The notes under the pieces are model-generated. The model ran no database searches, was not told where the DNA came from, and was given only the letters and a program-made list of their open reading frames with translations. The position numbers and the translations under genes were made by a program. Positions 34,512-46,181 of a DNA stretch of 64,000 nt are shown piece after piece; within the stretch, counting starts at the first letter, position 1, and every line of letters starts with the position of its first letter. The DNA is from Catenovulum sediminis (GTDB lineage: Bacteria; Pseudomonadota; Gammaproteobacteria; Enterobacterales; Alteromonadaceae), in the NCBI RefSeq assembly GCF_007289895.1, contig NZ_CP041660.1:1550001-1614000 (forward strand). The letters are read 5' to 3'.

Positions 34512-34837
34512 GTGTAACTCAGTTCATGTCGAAGCATTTCGTTATCTGCAGATGATATACCTTGTTTGGCTATAAATACCATATCGATTGCCGGTAAATC
34601 TGCATGCGTTAACCGAAAGTGTTCTCTGACAACTCTTTTGATTTTATTTCTTTGGGTTGCGAACTTTGCTTTTTTCTTAGAAATGGTAAATCCGAGCCGG
34701 GCATAACCTAACGAGTTATTGGCTGCAAGAATAGTGTAATAACGACAGGAAAACTTTTTAGGTTTAGCGTCAAAAACGCCTTGGAAGTCGGCGGGAGTTA
34801 GTAATCTATACTCCCGCTTATAAGGGCAAGCCTTCAC
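34478..34837 (-). CDS. rnpA: Ribonuclease P protein component RnpA
   Basis: A 119-residue basic protein that binds the RNase P RNA and helps it cut 5-prime leaders from pre-tRNA. The RNR-type motif appears as [16 protein letters not shown]. It starts with GTG, 9 bp after rpmH, and overlaps yidD. Length equals E. coli RnpA (119). Confidence 0.97.
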   Translation of the reverse strand: MKACPYKREYRLLTPADFQGVFDAKPKKFSCRYYTILAANNSLGYARLGFTISKKKAKFATQRNKIKRVVREHFRLTHADLPAIDMVFIAKQGISSADNEMLRHELSYTWKKIQRYIKK

Positions 34838-34846
34838 GAAAGACTA

Positions 34847-34981
34847 TTAAGCACTTAAAACTTTACGTCCTTTAGCACGACGACGAGCTAAAATCTGACG
34901 ACCACTTTTAGTAGCCATACGCGCACGGAAACCGTGATTACGCTTACGCTTTAAGTTGCTTGGTTGAAATGTACGTTTCAT
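34847..34981 (-). CDS. rpmH: Ribosomal protein bL34
   Basis: A 44-residue, very basic ribosomal protein, with the start [19 protein letters not shown] and the ending AKGRKVLSA typical of L34; it encloses the conserved [13 protein letters not shown] core. It is first in the rpmH-rnpA-yidD-yidC cluster, divergent from dnaA. Thirteen of its 44 residues or more are Arg or Lys. Confidence 0.97.
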   Translation of the reverse strand: MKRTFQPSNLKRKRNHGFRARMATKSGRQILARRRAKGRKVLSA

Positions 34982-35318
34982 TGCAATATTTCCGATTAAT
35001 CGTTATGTGCCAAAGACACGAGACCTTTAAAGGGGCGCGAACTATAGCAAATAACTATTTATTAGACAAGTATTAAGATGCTTTATGTATAAGTTTATTA
35101 TTTTAACTGCTTTATCCACAATTATGACTTTTGATATAGCTTAATTTAGTCAATATCGCGGCCCCTATGACAAAATAGTATTAAAATAAATATACTTTTA
35201 AAACAACGTGTTATCTTTTGTTTTGCGAAACTACATAGTTTCATGATTTGTCAATATTGAACTTGTGGATAAAATCTGGTGAGATCCCTTTCCATTTTTC
35301 AACTAACGGAGAAACGCC
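34982..35318. promoter_or_regulatory. rpmH-dnaA divergent control region with DnaA boxes
   Basis: The 337-bp gap holds two perfect DnaA boxes, TTATCCACA at 35112-35120 (plus) and the same on the minus strand at 35274-35282. The second lies about 37 bp before the dnaA start. They suit DnaA autoregulation. In pseudomonads the origin lies in this gap, but here the GATC cluster and AT-rich element are beside mnmG instead. Confidence 0.75.
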
Positions 35319-36731
35319 TTGAGCGACTCACTCTGGCAGGCTTGCTTAGAAACATTACAACGTGAACTGCCATCACAACAATATAACATGTGGGTTCGAC
35401 CTTTACAGGTTCAGGCTATTAACCAAGATCTAGTGTTGTATGCACCTAATAAGTTTGTTTTAGATTGGGTGCGAGATAAATATGCTGATCGTATAAACGA
35501 ATTATTAAAAGAAATGGCTGGGGATAAAAGCCCTAACCTAAAAATGGAAGTGGGTTCAAAACCTGTCGCGCCGATTGCTAATCCTAAATTAGAATTGGGG
35601 AATAAACCACAAGGCCAAGCGGTTGGACAGAATAATCACCCGTTAAATAATGGTTTTGCCCCGCAGCGGAGTAACAATGTAGCGCATCTTGGGCAAACAC
35701 CACCCAGCTTACGCTCTAATTTACGCGAAAATTATACCTTTGATAATTTTGTTGAAGGTAAATCAAACCAATTGGCTCGAGCCGCAGCTACTCAGGTTGC
35801 AGATAATCCAGGCACTGCGTTTAATCCATTGTTTTTATATGGCAGTACGGGTTTAGGTAAAACCCACTTAATGCATGCTGTGGGTAATGAGATCCGCGAA
35901 CGCAATCCAGATGCAAAAGTTGTTTACATGCATTCAGAGCGATTTGTGCAAGATATGGTAAAAGCAATTCAAACTAACTCAATTGAAGAATGGAAACGTC
36001 ACTATCGTTCTGTTGATGCTTTATTAATTGATGATATTCAATTTTTCGCGGGTAAAGAGCGTTCACAAGAAGAGTTTTTCCACACATTTAATGCTTTGTT
36101 AGAAGGGAACCATCAGGTTATTTTAACCAGCGATAGATATCCGAAAGAAATTGAAGGCGTTGAAGAGCGGCTTAAATCTAGATTTGGTTGGGGTTTAACG
36201 ATTATTATTGAGCCGCCTGAACTTGAAACCCGAGTCGCTATTTTGATGAAAAAAGCGCAAGAATCGAATTTTGATTTACCGCATGAAGTTGCATTTTTTA
36301 TTGCAAAACGATTGCGCTCAAATGTGCGAGATTTAGAAGGTGCGTTAAATCGGGTTATCGCCAATGCGAATTTTACCGGCAAAGCAGTTACCATTGATTT
36401 TGCTAAAGAAGCCTTGCGCGATATGCTCGCATTACAAGAAAAACTCGTTACAATAGATAACATACAAAAAACAGTTGCTGAGTACTATAAAATAAAATTG
36501 GTTGATATGTCTTCAAAAAGTCGAAGCCGTAGCGTTGCCCGACCCAGACAAATTGCCATGGCTTTAGCAAAGGAATTAACAAATCATAGCTTGCCTGAAA
36601 TCGGGGCTGCGTTTGGTGGGCGTGACCATACAACTGTGTTACATGCATGCCGAAAAGTTAACGACCTTAGAGAAGAAAATCACGATATAAAAGAAGATTT
36701 TTCTAACTTGGTCAGAACACTTTCTTCGTAA
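35319..36731 (+). CDS. dnaA: Replication initiator DnaA
   Basis: A 470-residue AAA+ initiator that binds DnaA boxes and opens oriC. Domain I starts [15 protein letters not shown]; the variable linker spans roughly residues 85-140; domain III has Walker [11 protein letters not shown] and Walker B LLIDDIQF; domain IV carries the DNA-reading [15 protein letters not shown]. The start is TTG at 35319 with GGAG eight bases upstream; there is no ATG nearby that keeps domain I. Non-ATG starts are common for dnaA and limit its output. Confidence 0.98.
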   Translation: MSDSLWQACLETLQRELPSQQYNMWVRPLQVQAINQDLVLYAPNKFVLDWVRDKYADRINELLKEMAGDKSPNLKMEVGSKPVAPIANPKLELGNKPQGQAVGQNNHPLNNGFAPQRSNNVAHLGQTPPSLRSNLRENYTFDNFVEGKSNQLARAAATQVADNPGTAFNPLFLYGSTGLGKTHLMHAVGNEIRERNPDAKVVYMHSERFVQDMVKAIQTNSIEEWKRHYRSVDALLIDDIQFFAGKERSQEEFFHTFNALLEGNHQVILTSDRYPKEIEGVEERLKSRFGWGLTIIIEPPELETRVAILMKKAQESNFDLPHEVAFFIAKRLRSNVRDLEGALNRVIANANFTGKAVTIDFAKEALRDMLALQEKLVTIDNIQKTVAEYYKIKLVDMSSKSRSRSVARPRQIAMALAKELTNHSLPEIGAAFGGRDHTTVLHACRKVNDLREENHDIKEDFSNLVRTLSS

Positions 36732-36749
36732 AAATTGGATAATAACAAT

Positions 36750-37853
36750 ATGAAATTTTCAGTTAGCCGAGAAGATATTTTAAAGCCCTTACAACTTGCT
36801 ACGGGTACAGTAGAAAGACGACATACATTACCTATTTTATCTAATGTGTTATTAGAAATAAGTGATGGTGTTTTGTCTATTACAGGGACAGACTTAGAAG
36901 TCGAACTTGTCGCTTCAGTCGAGTTAGTACAAGCTTCCGATGACGGTCAAATAACAGTACCGGCGAAAAAGCTATTTGATATTTGTAAAGGCCTAAGTGA
37001 TTCAGCGCTAATTGAATTTTCGTTAGAAGAATCTAAATTAAAGATTAAATCTGGTAGAAGTAAGTATTCACTTTCAACTTTACCATCAAAAGATTTCCCT
37101 AATTTAGAAGAGTGGAGTAGTGAGATTAATTTCGCGATTCACCAAAGCGATTTGAAAAATATGATTGATCGCACGTCTTTTTCTATGGCAAACCAAGACG
37201 TTCGTTATTACCTAAATGGTATGTCGATGGAAACTCAGGGTAATCAAATTCGTTGTGTTACAACGGATGGACATCGACTCGCTTTAGCTCGATTAGAGCT
37301 TAAAAATGAATCACTAGAAGAAAGTCAGGTTATCATCCCTAGAAAAGGGGTGACTGAAATAAGCCGTTTAATAGAAGATACTGATGACAATGTTTATATT
37401 TCTATTGGCAGTAACCATATTCGCTTAAGTTCAAGTTCATTCGTTTTTACCAGTAAGTTAGTCGACGGCCGTTTTCCTGATTATCGTCGCGTCTTGCCTA
37501 AAGGCGGCGATAAAGAAATTATCGCTGATAAAAGTTACATTAAACAAGCTTTTGCGCGTGCGGCTATTTTATCCAATGAAAAGTTTCGGGGTGTACGCTT
37601 AAATTTATCTTCGGGTGAATTAACGATTACCGCCACTAACCCTGAGCAAGAAGTTGCAGAAGAAGTCGTTGAAGTTAATTACCAAGGTGATGATTTAGAG
37701 ATTGGCTTTAATGTTGCGTATATTATCGATGTATTGAATGCTTTGGAATCGGATGAAGTGAAAATTACGTTAGGCGATGCCAATAGCAGTGCGTTAATCG
37801 AAGATAACAAAGATGATGCTGCAATATATGTTGTTATGCCAATGAGGTTGTAA
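36750..37853 (+). CDS. dnaN: DNA polymerase III beta sliding clamp
   Basis: A 367-residue clamp (E. coli 366) that tethers polymerases to DNA. The N-terminus MKFSVSREDILKPLQ matches the family, so I use the ATG at 36750 rather than a TTG five codons upstream. The C-terminal end VVMPMRL is the conserved clamp terminus. It follows dnaA by 18 bp and precedes recF, in the standard operon. Confidence 0.98.
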   Translation: MKFSVSREDILKPLQLATGTVERRHTLPILSNVLLEISDGVLSITGTDLEVELVASVELVQASDDGQITVPAKKLFDICKGLSDSALIEFSLEESKLKIKSGRSKYSLSTLPSKDFPNLEEWSSEINFAIHQSDLKNMIDRTSFSMANQDVRYYLNGMSMETQGNQIRCVTTDGHRLALARLELKNESLEESQVIIPRKGVTEISRLIEDTDDNVYISIGSNHIRLSSSSFVFTSKLVDGRFPDYRRVLPKGGDKEIIADKSYIKQAFARAAILSNEKFRGVRLNLSSGELTITATNPEQEVAEEVVEVNYQGDDLEIGFNVAYIIDVLNALESDEVKITLGDANSSALIEDNKDDAAIYVVMPMRL

Positions 37854-37865
37854 CCTTCCCATTAT

Positions 37866-38972
37866 ATGTACATATCAAAACTCGCGATTCATCAGGTGCG
37901 GAACATTTCTAGCATGGAGATTAAACCGCACCCATATTGCAACATTATTGTTGGTGAAAATGGTAGCGGGAAATCTTCTATACTGGAAGCAATTCATGTT
38001 TTGGGTTTTGGTCGTTCTTTTAGAAAATCTAAAATCGCTGAACTTATTCAGTTTGGTTGTAGCGAGTTAACGGTATTCGCTACTGCAGATATTGAAACAA
38101 GTATAGATTTGATAGAGAGTAGCCGTTTTGGTATAAGAAAGTCGAAAACGGGTGAAAGTGAAATAAGAATACAAGGCAATAAAGCGAGACGTTTAAGTCA
38201 GCTTTCTAGTCAGTTTCCTATTATTAGTTTTACATCGGATAGTTTGGATTTAATAGATGCGGGTCCATCGATTAGAAGACGTTTCATTGATTGGCTCGTG
38301 TTTCACGTGAAACGTGATATTGAAGTGGCCGCTATTTATCGAGATTTTGACAAGGTATTAGAGCAAAGAAACGAAGCGCTAAAAAAAGGCAAACGGCAAG
38401 AAATTCGAGTTTGGGATCCGAAACTGATTGAGCTAAATTATCAAATTGCTCAGATGCGTTCAGAAATTATCGAACAGTTAAACTCTGAGATGCAGGGGTA
38501 TTATCCAAAGATAGAAAGCAAATTTTCTGAGGTAAAAAGCCAACTTCAATACAAGCAGGGGTGGAACTCAGATTTAGATTACGCGCTATTGTTAGATAAT
38601 AATCTTGATATGGATATAAGACGCAAGTCTACTTCGGCTGGTAGTCATCGCGATGATATATATTTTACTTTAGATGAAAAGCCAGTAAAAAATATTCTCT
38701 CCAGAGGGGAGAGTAAAAGATTTGTATTAGCTTTACTGCTATCCGCTGAAAGGCTAATAGATAAAGCTAATGATAAAAATTGCATTTGGATATTTGACGA
38801 TATAGCTGCTGAGTTAGATTTAGAATCATTAAAACGCACTTTCTCAGTCAGCCATGATTTAAAGAACCAAATGTTTTTTACTTGTATAGAAAAAGATTTA
38901 CCTCTAATTCAGCAAGTAATAGATTATGAACATGCCGTGTTTCACGTGAAACATGGGCAACTTGTTAACTAA
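37866..38972 (+). CDS. recF: DNA repair/recombination protein RecF
   Basis: A 368-residue ABC-type ATPase that helps load RecA at gaps. Walker A is VGENGSGKSSILEAI; the signature motif appears as LSRGESKRFVLALLLS, and Walker B as WIFDDIAAELD. It starts 12 bp after dnaN. Oddly, two parS palindromes lie inside the gene, at 38299-38314 and 38938-38953, both read as VFHVK in the protein; the second replaces part of the usual C-terminus. Confidence 0.96.
   Translation: MYISKLAIHQVRNISSMEIKPHPYCNIIVGENGSGKSSILEAIHVLGFGRSFRKSKIAELIQFGCSELTVFATADIETSIDLIESSRFGIRKSKTGESEIRIQGNKARRLSQLSSQFPIISFTSDSLDLIDAGPSIRRRFIDWLVFHVKRDIEVAAIYRDFDKVLEQRNEALKKGKRQEIRVWDPKLIELNYQIAQMRSEIIEQLNSEMQGYYPKIESKFSEVKSQLQYKQGWNSDLDYALLLDNNLDMDIRRKSTSAGSHRDDIYFTLDEKPVKNILSRGESKRFVLALLLSAERLIDKANDKNCIWIFDDIAAELDLESLKRTFSVSHDLKNQMFFTCIEKDLPLIQQVIDYEHAVFHVKHGQLVN
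38299..38314. promoter_or_regulatory. parS: parS-like site within recF (one mismatch)
   Basis: Sixteen bases, TGTTTCACGTGAAACG, differing from the widely conserved bacterial parS consensus TGTTTCACGTGAAACA only in the last base. It lies 639 bp before a perfect copy in the same gene. Both copies are in the same reading frame. Confidence 0.9.
38938..38953. promoter_or_regulatory. parS: Perfect parS site at 3-prime end of recF
   Basis: TGTTTCACGTGAAACA, identical to the parS consensus bound by ParB in many bacteria, inside the last codons of recF and about 15 kb from oriC. ParA and ParB genes lie on the other side of the origin. Confidence 0.95.
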
Positions 38973-38981
38973 TAAGGTTAA

Positions 38982-41396
<2,415 letters not shown>

Positions 41397-41430
41397 TTTG
41401 AAAACTAAATGCGAATAGATAAATTAAATG

Positions 41431-41460
41431 AAAGCAGCTACGGCTGCTTTTATTGTTTTT
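41431..41460 (+). terminator. Intrinsic terminator after gyrB
   Basis: AAAGCAGC (41431-41438) pairs with GCTGCTTT (41443-41450) around a 4-base loop, followed by TATTGTTTTT. It closes the dnaA-dnaN-recF-gyrB cluster. Confidence 0.85.
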
Positions 41461-41635
41461 AGTGCATAAAAACTAGTTGTCGTAACCGTTGTAAGTGTTA
41501 ACTTACTGGGTATATGGCAATTGAATATTAGGTTATTGATCTAAATTAATAATTTACTATATTCTATATAAACCAAAGCTGTGTATTTTTGGTCTCAGAT
41601 CTAAGTCACACTCATTATAATTTTATGGAGAAAGC

Positions 41636-43189
41636 ATGAAACGAAATCTTCAAACTATAAACGAAGAAATCAAATTTAATGAAAATGAAGAACTCGTTTC
41701 AACAACGGATTTAAGAGGGGTTATTACATACGCAAATGAAGCATTCATACGCGTTAGCGGGTTTTCTAAAGATGAATTAATTGGACATAATCACAACATT
41801 GTCAGACATCCTGACATGCCAGCTCAAGCTTTTAAAGACTTATGGGAAAAACTGAAAAATGCACGATCATGGCGTGGCATCGTTAAAAACCGCCGTAAGG
41901 ATGGCCGGTACTATTGGGTAGATGCATATGTGACACCTATTTTTAAAAATGGAGAAATTGTTGGTTACCAATCGGTACGCACGCGTCCTGAAGAAGCGTA
42001 TAAAAGTAAAGCGATTCAACTTTATAGTAAGTTAACTCAAGGCAAACGCATTGAGCCTTTTATGCCTTCTTTTAGCAGTAAGCTAATACTTGCTGCAATA
42101 CTGTTGTTTGCTCAGTTTATTTATCTGTTTATGGTTGCAGGGATAGCCGTCGCATTCACATCTTTAATTCCCATTGCCTTTCTATTGTGGTTGTTTAGCC
42201 ATGAGCTTTGGACCATACCGGCTGAGGCTGAAAAAATTAAAACCGATTACGATAGTGTCAGCCGCTATATATATAGTGGTACGGGCAGCCATTCGTTTTT
42301 TGAATTTAGTCAGCTATTACTCAAAGCAAAAAACCGCACTGTGATTGGTCGTTTTGCTGATTTAATTGGCAATCTGAATTTAGTTTCCGCCAGGTTAAGT
42401 GAGAGTATATCTTTAGCCAGTAACAACAGTCGTAAACAAAAACATGAATTAACGCAGGTTGCTACTGCTGTCAATGAAATGTCAGCGACTGCGGTTGATA
42501 TTGCTAAAAATACCTCTCAAACATCTGAACAGGTTCGTTTTACACATCAGTTATGCAGTGACGCGACGACACAGATGAATAATACTTCGTCCGGTATGAA
42601 TACTTTATCTCATAGCGTAAAACTTGCTGCTGAATCGGCAGGTGAGTTAAAAGAGCAAGCTATGAAGGTACAAAAGGTAATGGATGAAATTACTGGTATC
42701 GCAGAACAAACTAACTTATTAGCTTTAAATGCGGCCATTGAATCAGCTAGAGCAGGCGAGCAAGGAAGGGGATTTTCTGTTGTTGCCGACGAAGTGCGTG
42801 CTCTGTCTAGCAGAACTCAGCAATCCGCTTTTTCAATTAAAAGCAGCATTGAATCTATGCATTTGACGATTGAAAAATGGATGGTCACGATGCAATCAAA
42901 TCAACAACAGGCTTCTGACTGCAATGTCGCTGCTATGGGGGCGAGTAAAACCGTTGGCGAAATCAGTAACTTAGTAAACCAGATTTCTGATTTATCGGTG
43001 CAAATTGCAACTGCTGCTGAACAGCAAGGTAGTGTTTCAGAAGAAATAAATCGGAACATTCAAAGTATTGATTTATTGTCGGACGAAAACCTAGTGAATG
43101 CACAAACGTTAGAACAGGATGCCGAAGAGCTACTAAATATGACTGACTATATTAAAGATGTCAGTCAGACATTTAACGTGAATAGTTGA
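41636..43189 (+). CDS. PAS-containing methyl-accepting chemotaxis protein (Aer-like)
   Basis: A 517-residue receptor. The N-terminal PAS domain (about residues 20-125) has [20 protein letters not shown] and RHPDMP, as in the FAD-binding redox sensor Aer. Two adjacent membrane helices near residues 145-190 anchor it with no periplasmic domain, again as in Aer. The cytoplasmic signalling tip reads [20 protein letters not shown]. It probably reports redox or energy state to CheA/CheW. GGAG precedes the ATG. It stands alone; no other chemotaxis gene is in the window. Confidence 0.92.
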   Translation: MKRNLQTINEEIKFNENEELVSTTDLRGVITYANEAFIRVSGFSKDELIGHNHNIVRHPDMPAQAFKDLWEKLKNARSWRGIVKNRRKDGRYYWVDAYVTPIFKNGEIVGYQSVRTRPEEAYKSKAIQLYSKLTQGKRIEPFMPSFSSKLILAAILLFAQFIYLFMVAGIAVAFTSLIPIAFLLWLFSHELWTIPAEAEKIKTDYDSVSRYIYSGTGSHSFFEFSQLLLKAKNRTVIGRFADLIGNLNLVSARLSESISLASNNSRKQKHELTQVATAVNEMSATAVDIAKNTSQTSEQVRFTHQLCSDATTQMNNTSSGMNTLSHSVKLAAESAGELKEQAMKVQKVMDEITGIAEQTNLLALNAAIESARAGEQGRGFSVVADEVRALSSRTQQSAFSIKSSIESMHLTIEKWMVTMQSNQQQASDCNVAAMGASKTVGEISNLVNQISDLSVQIATAAEQQGSVSEEINRNIQSIDLLSDENLVNAQTLEQDAEELLNMTDYIKDVSQTFNVNS

Positions 43190-43211
43190 TGTTGAAAAAC
43201 AGTCACCTCGG

Positions 43212-45016
43212 TTAATCAAAACGATTTATATAATTGATTATTTCAGTTAAAAATGCCTGACCATATTTTTCTAATTTCCGTTTACCAACACCACTAACCA
43301 GCAACATTTGTTGGTTAGTATCTGGTTGCAATAGACACATATCGACCAGCGTTGCATCATTAAATATGATGTAGGGTGGTACATCCATTTCATCAGCCAG
43401 TCTCTTTCTGACTTTTCTTAGACGCTCAAATAAACGTTTGTCATACTCTTGTTTGAGATGCGGTTTAGTTTCTTTTGTTATTTCTGCAGACTTGTTAATT
43501 TGGGGGAGTGCTAGTTGCAAGCTGGTTTCACTGCGTAAAACTGGTCGAGCCGCTTCCGTTAGTTTTAGGTGCGCATTATCGGTAATATCAATCCTAATTA
43601 ATCCTAAGTGAACTAGCTGGCGTAAAATACTTAACCAATATTCCTGGCTATGACTTTTACCGATACCATAAACGGACAGTTCGTTATGTTTATATTCGCG
43701 CACTCTCTGTGTATTTGCGCCTCGTAATACATCGATCACGTGATTAAAGCCAGAGGATTGTCCAATACGATAGATAGCGGATAAAGCTTTTTGAGCATCT
43801 AACAAACCATCATATTTTTTAGGGGGTTTAAGCAAATATCACAGTTGTTGCACGCTTTATCTTTTTGTTCTCCGAAGTAATTAAGCAATACCAGACGCCG
43901 ACATGTTTCGCTTTCAGCAAGTGCTGTCATCGATGCAAACTTATGACTTTCAACTTCAGCGCGTTGTATATTTTCGTTTTGATTTATCATCCAGCGAACT
44001 CGGTCTGCATCAGCGTATTCGTATAATAAAATGGCTTCACTATCCAAGCCATCTCGCCCGGCACGACCCGTCTCTTGGTAATAGTTTTCTATTGATCTGG
44101 GAATATCATAATGTATGACGTAGCGCACATCGGGTTTATTGATACCCATGCCAAAGGCAACGGTTGCCACGATAATCTCAAGGTCATCTTTGAGCCAGGC
44201 TCCTTGTGCCCAGTTTCTTTCATCTAGCGTTAGACCGGCATGGTAGGCGGCACTTCTGAAGTTGTGCCTTTGTAAGTACTCATTTACCTCTTCTACGCGT
44301 TTGCGTGACGTACAATAAACAATACCCGACTGATTTTTCTTTTGCTTTATATATTGTTCTAGTTGTGACAGCGGTCTGAATTTTTCCTGCTGAATATACC
44401 GTATGTTGGGGCGGTCAAAACTACCTACATAGTGATATGCTTCGGATAAACCCAGTAACTGAATGATATCGTTTTGCGTGGCCGCATCGGCTGTTGCAGT
44501 TAATGCAATTATCGGGGAACGCGGAAACTGTTGCTTCAAAATACCCAGTTGTGCATAGTCAGGTCTAAAGTCATGACCCCATTGAGAAACACAATGCGCC
44601 TCATCAATAGCGATTAGGCTTGGTGGAAAATTTGATATCTTATCTAAGAAGTGACTTTGTAATAACTTTTCCGGTGCGATATATAAAATTTTCAATTCGC
44701 CATGATTAAGTTGCGTGAGGATGTCCTCTTGCTGGGCAAAATTCAGCGTTGAATTTAAATAAGCAGCCGACACGCCTAAAGCATCTAATTGTTCTACTTG
44801 ATCTTGCATTAGGGCAATCAGTGGTGAAATAACGATTGCGTAGCCTGGCAACGCGAGTGCGGGTATTTGATAACAGAGTGATTTTCCGCTGCCGGTTGGC
44901 ATTATGGTTAGACAATCGCGGCCAGCTAAAAGCTGCTTTATTACTTCTTCTTGCCCGGCTCTAAACTGAGCATAGCCAAAAACAGAACTTAATATAGTGT
45001 TTGGGTGAGTAGACAA
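43212..45016 (-). pseudogene. recQ: ATP-dependent DNA helicase RecQ, frameshifted
   Basis: The gene is read in two frames. The first 405 codons hold the helicase core (MPTGSGKSLCYQIPAL, DEAHCVSQWGHDFRPDY) and the start of the zinc-binding domain (CNNCDICLNP). The rest, with the winged-helix and HRDC domains, continues in another frame from about 43820. The break lies at a run of five Gs on the plus strand (43822-43826, Cs in the gene). One more base gives NPPKKYDGLLDAQKAL and a 601-residue protein, near E. coli (609). The simplest reading is a sequence error; if real, RecQ loses its RQC and HRDC parts. Confidence 0.88.
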
Positions 45017-45062
45017 AAACGGCTCCTATTTTTTGAAGCCGTTATTCTAACGTAAAGCGGGA

Positions 45063-45638
45063 TTATTGTGCAGTTTTGTCTTGCACGAGCAGCGATTGAA
45101 TATCTTTTTCCAACTCGCTATTCATCGGTTTTGTTTTAGAAGAATAAACGTCTATAACTTTACCATTGGCTGATACTAGGTATTTATAAAAATTCCACTT
45201 GGGCGAGGTATCAGACTGAGATATTAACTTTTTATAAAATGCATTTGCATCACTACCTCTGACAGGGGAGGTGTTCAACATGGTGAAAGTTACACCGTAA
45301 TTAATATAACAAACTTCTGCTGTTTCCTTTGCATCATCATGTTCTTGAAAAAAATCATCAGAGGGAAAGCCAACCACTTCTAAACCTTGTGCTTTATATT
45401 TTTGATATAAAGCCTCTAGTTCTTTAAATTGAGGGGTAAATCCGCATTTACTCGCTGTATTTACAACCAATAGAGTTTTTCCTGCAAAAGCTTGGCAAAA
45501 ATCTATGGCTTTGGTTGTGTGTAGTTTTGTTGCTGAATAGTTTAATAAATCATTACATTGTTGAGCCCATATGGGTGTACTGGTCAAACCAAAAATAAAC
45601 AAACAGCTTGTGATTAACGATTTTGTGTTAAATTTCAT
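45063..45638 (-). CDS. Periplasmic glutathione peroxidase
   Basis: A 191-residue thioredoxin-fold peroxidase with a signal peptide ending PIWA, so it should act in the periplasm. The catalytic cysteine is residue 65 in NTASKCGFTPQ; Trp148 and Asn149 of the usual site are in PKWNF. The usual Gln motif FPxNQF is replaced by FPSDDF, Asp95 standing in for the catalytic Gln. C110 could be the resolving cysteine of thioredoxin-dependent enzymes. It lies 46 bp before recQ and 56 bp behind the HigA-like gene. Confidence 0.88.
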   Translation of the reverse strand: MKFNTKSLITSCLFIFGLTSTPIWAQQCNDLLNYSATKLHTTKAIDFCQAFAGKTLLVVNTASKCGFTPQFKELEALYQKYKAQGLEVVGFPSDDFFQEHDDAKETAEVCYINYGVTFTMLNTSPVRGSDANAFYKKLISQSDTSPKWNFYKYLVSANGKVIDVYSSKTKPMNSELEKDIQSLLVQDKTAQ

Positions 45639-45694
45639 GAGTTAGATTTTCCTTACTTTGGTAACTGTATTTACGTGTTGCACAACAAACTTGT

Positions 45695-46165
45695 TCAATC
45701 TTGTCGAATAAAATAAGCAACTGGTACCGAAAAATATTCAGCGAACGCTTGCATATGGTTTATCGTTAATTTGCGTTTTCCATTGACCAGTTCAGAGATT
45801 ATGCTTTGTGGTAAAATATGCGCTAAATCCTTTTGTTTTGTAGAGTGGACTTTCATCAATTCAGCTAATATTTGATTTGCTGTTTTGTGTTGATTAGATT
45901 GATACATCTCTATATTGTCGATCAACTTATCAAGCACCACGGCAAGTAATTCATTGTACTCGACGGATAATTCACTCAACGATTCTAACAATAACAAGGA
46001 TTGTGAAAGTTGTTGTTCGTTACAAATAGACCGCTGACTTAAATAAATAATTTCACAAATGATTTCTGCGTCCTGATAATTTTTACAAGTTACCGGTTTG
46101 AGCGCTTTCTCAAATTTTTCAATATCTGTCAGACTCTTGTTTGAAATGTTCTGTCGTTGCTCCAC
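45695..46165 (-). CDS. HigA-like helix-turn-helix regulator
   Basis: A 156-residue protein resembling the antitoxin HigA (YgjM) of E. coli. The C-terminal helix-turn-helix reads LPQSIISELVNGKRKLTINH and is followed by FAEYFSVPVAYFI, closely matching the HigA ending. The N-terminal half is helical and Leu- and Glu-rich. It starts with GTG eight bases after a perfect AGGAGG, 16 bp after the stop of the MASE1-CHASE kinase gene, so the two are co-transcribed. No HigB toxin gene lies beside it, so it is probably a transcription regulator rather than half of a toxin pair. Confidence 0.75.
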   Translation of the reverse strand: MEQRQNISNKSLTDIEKFEKALKPVTCKNYQDAEIICEIIYLSQRSICNEQQLSQSLLLLESLSELSVEYNELLAVVLDKLIDNIEMYQSNQHKTANQILAELMKVHSTKQKDLAHILPQSIISELVNGKRKLTINHMQAFAEYFSVPVAYFIRQD

Positions 46166-46181
46166 AAATAAAACCTCCTGC

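Noticed and set aside
34982-35318. rpmH-dnaA gap as the working origin
   Set aside because: It has two DnaA boxes but no GATC cluster; the mnmG-hemH gap is far stronger.
45695-46165. Half of a toxin-antitoxin pair
   Set aside because: Only the HigA-like protein is present; the gaps on both sides (16 and 56 bp) have no room for a HigB toxin.
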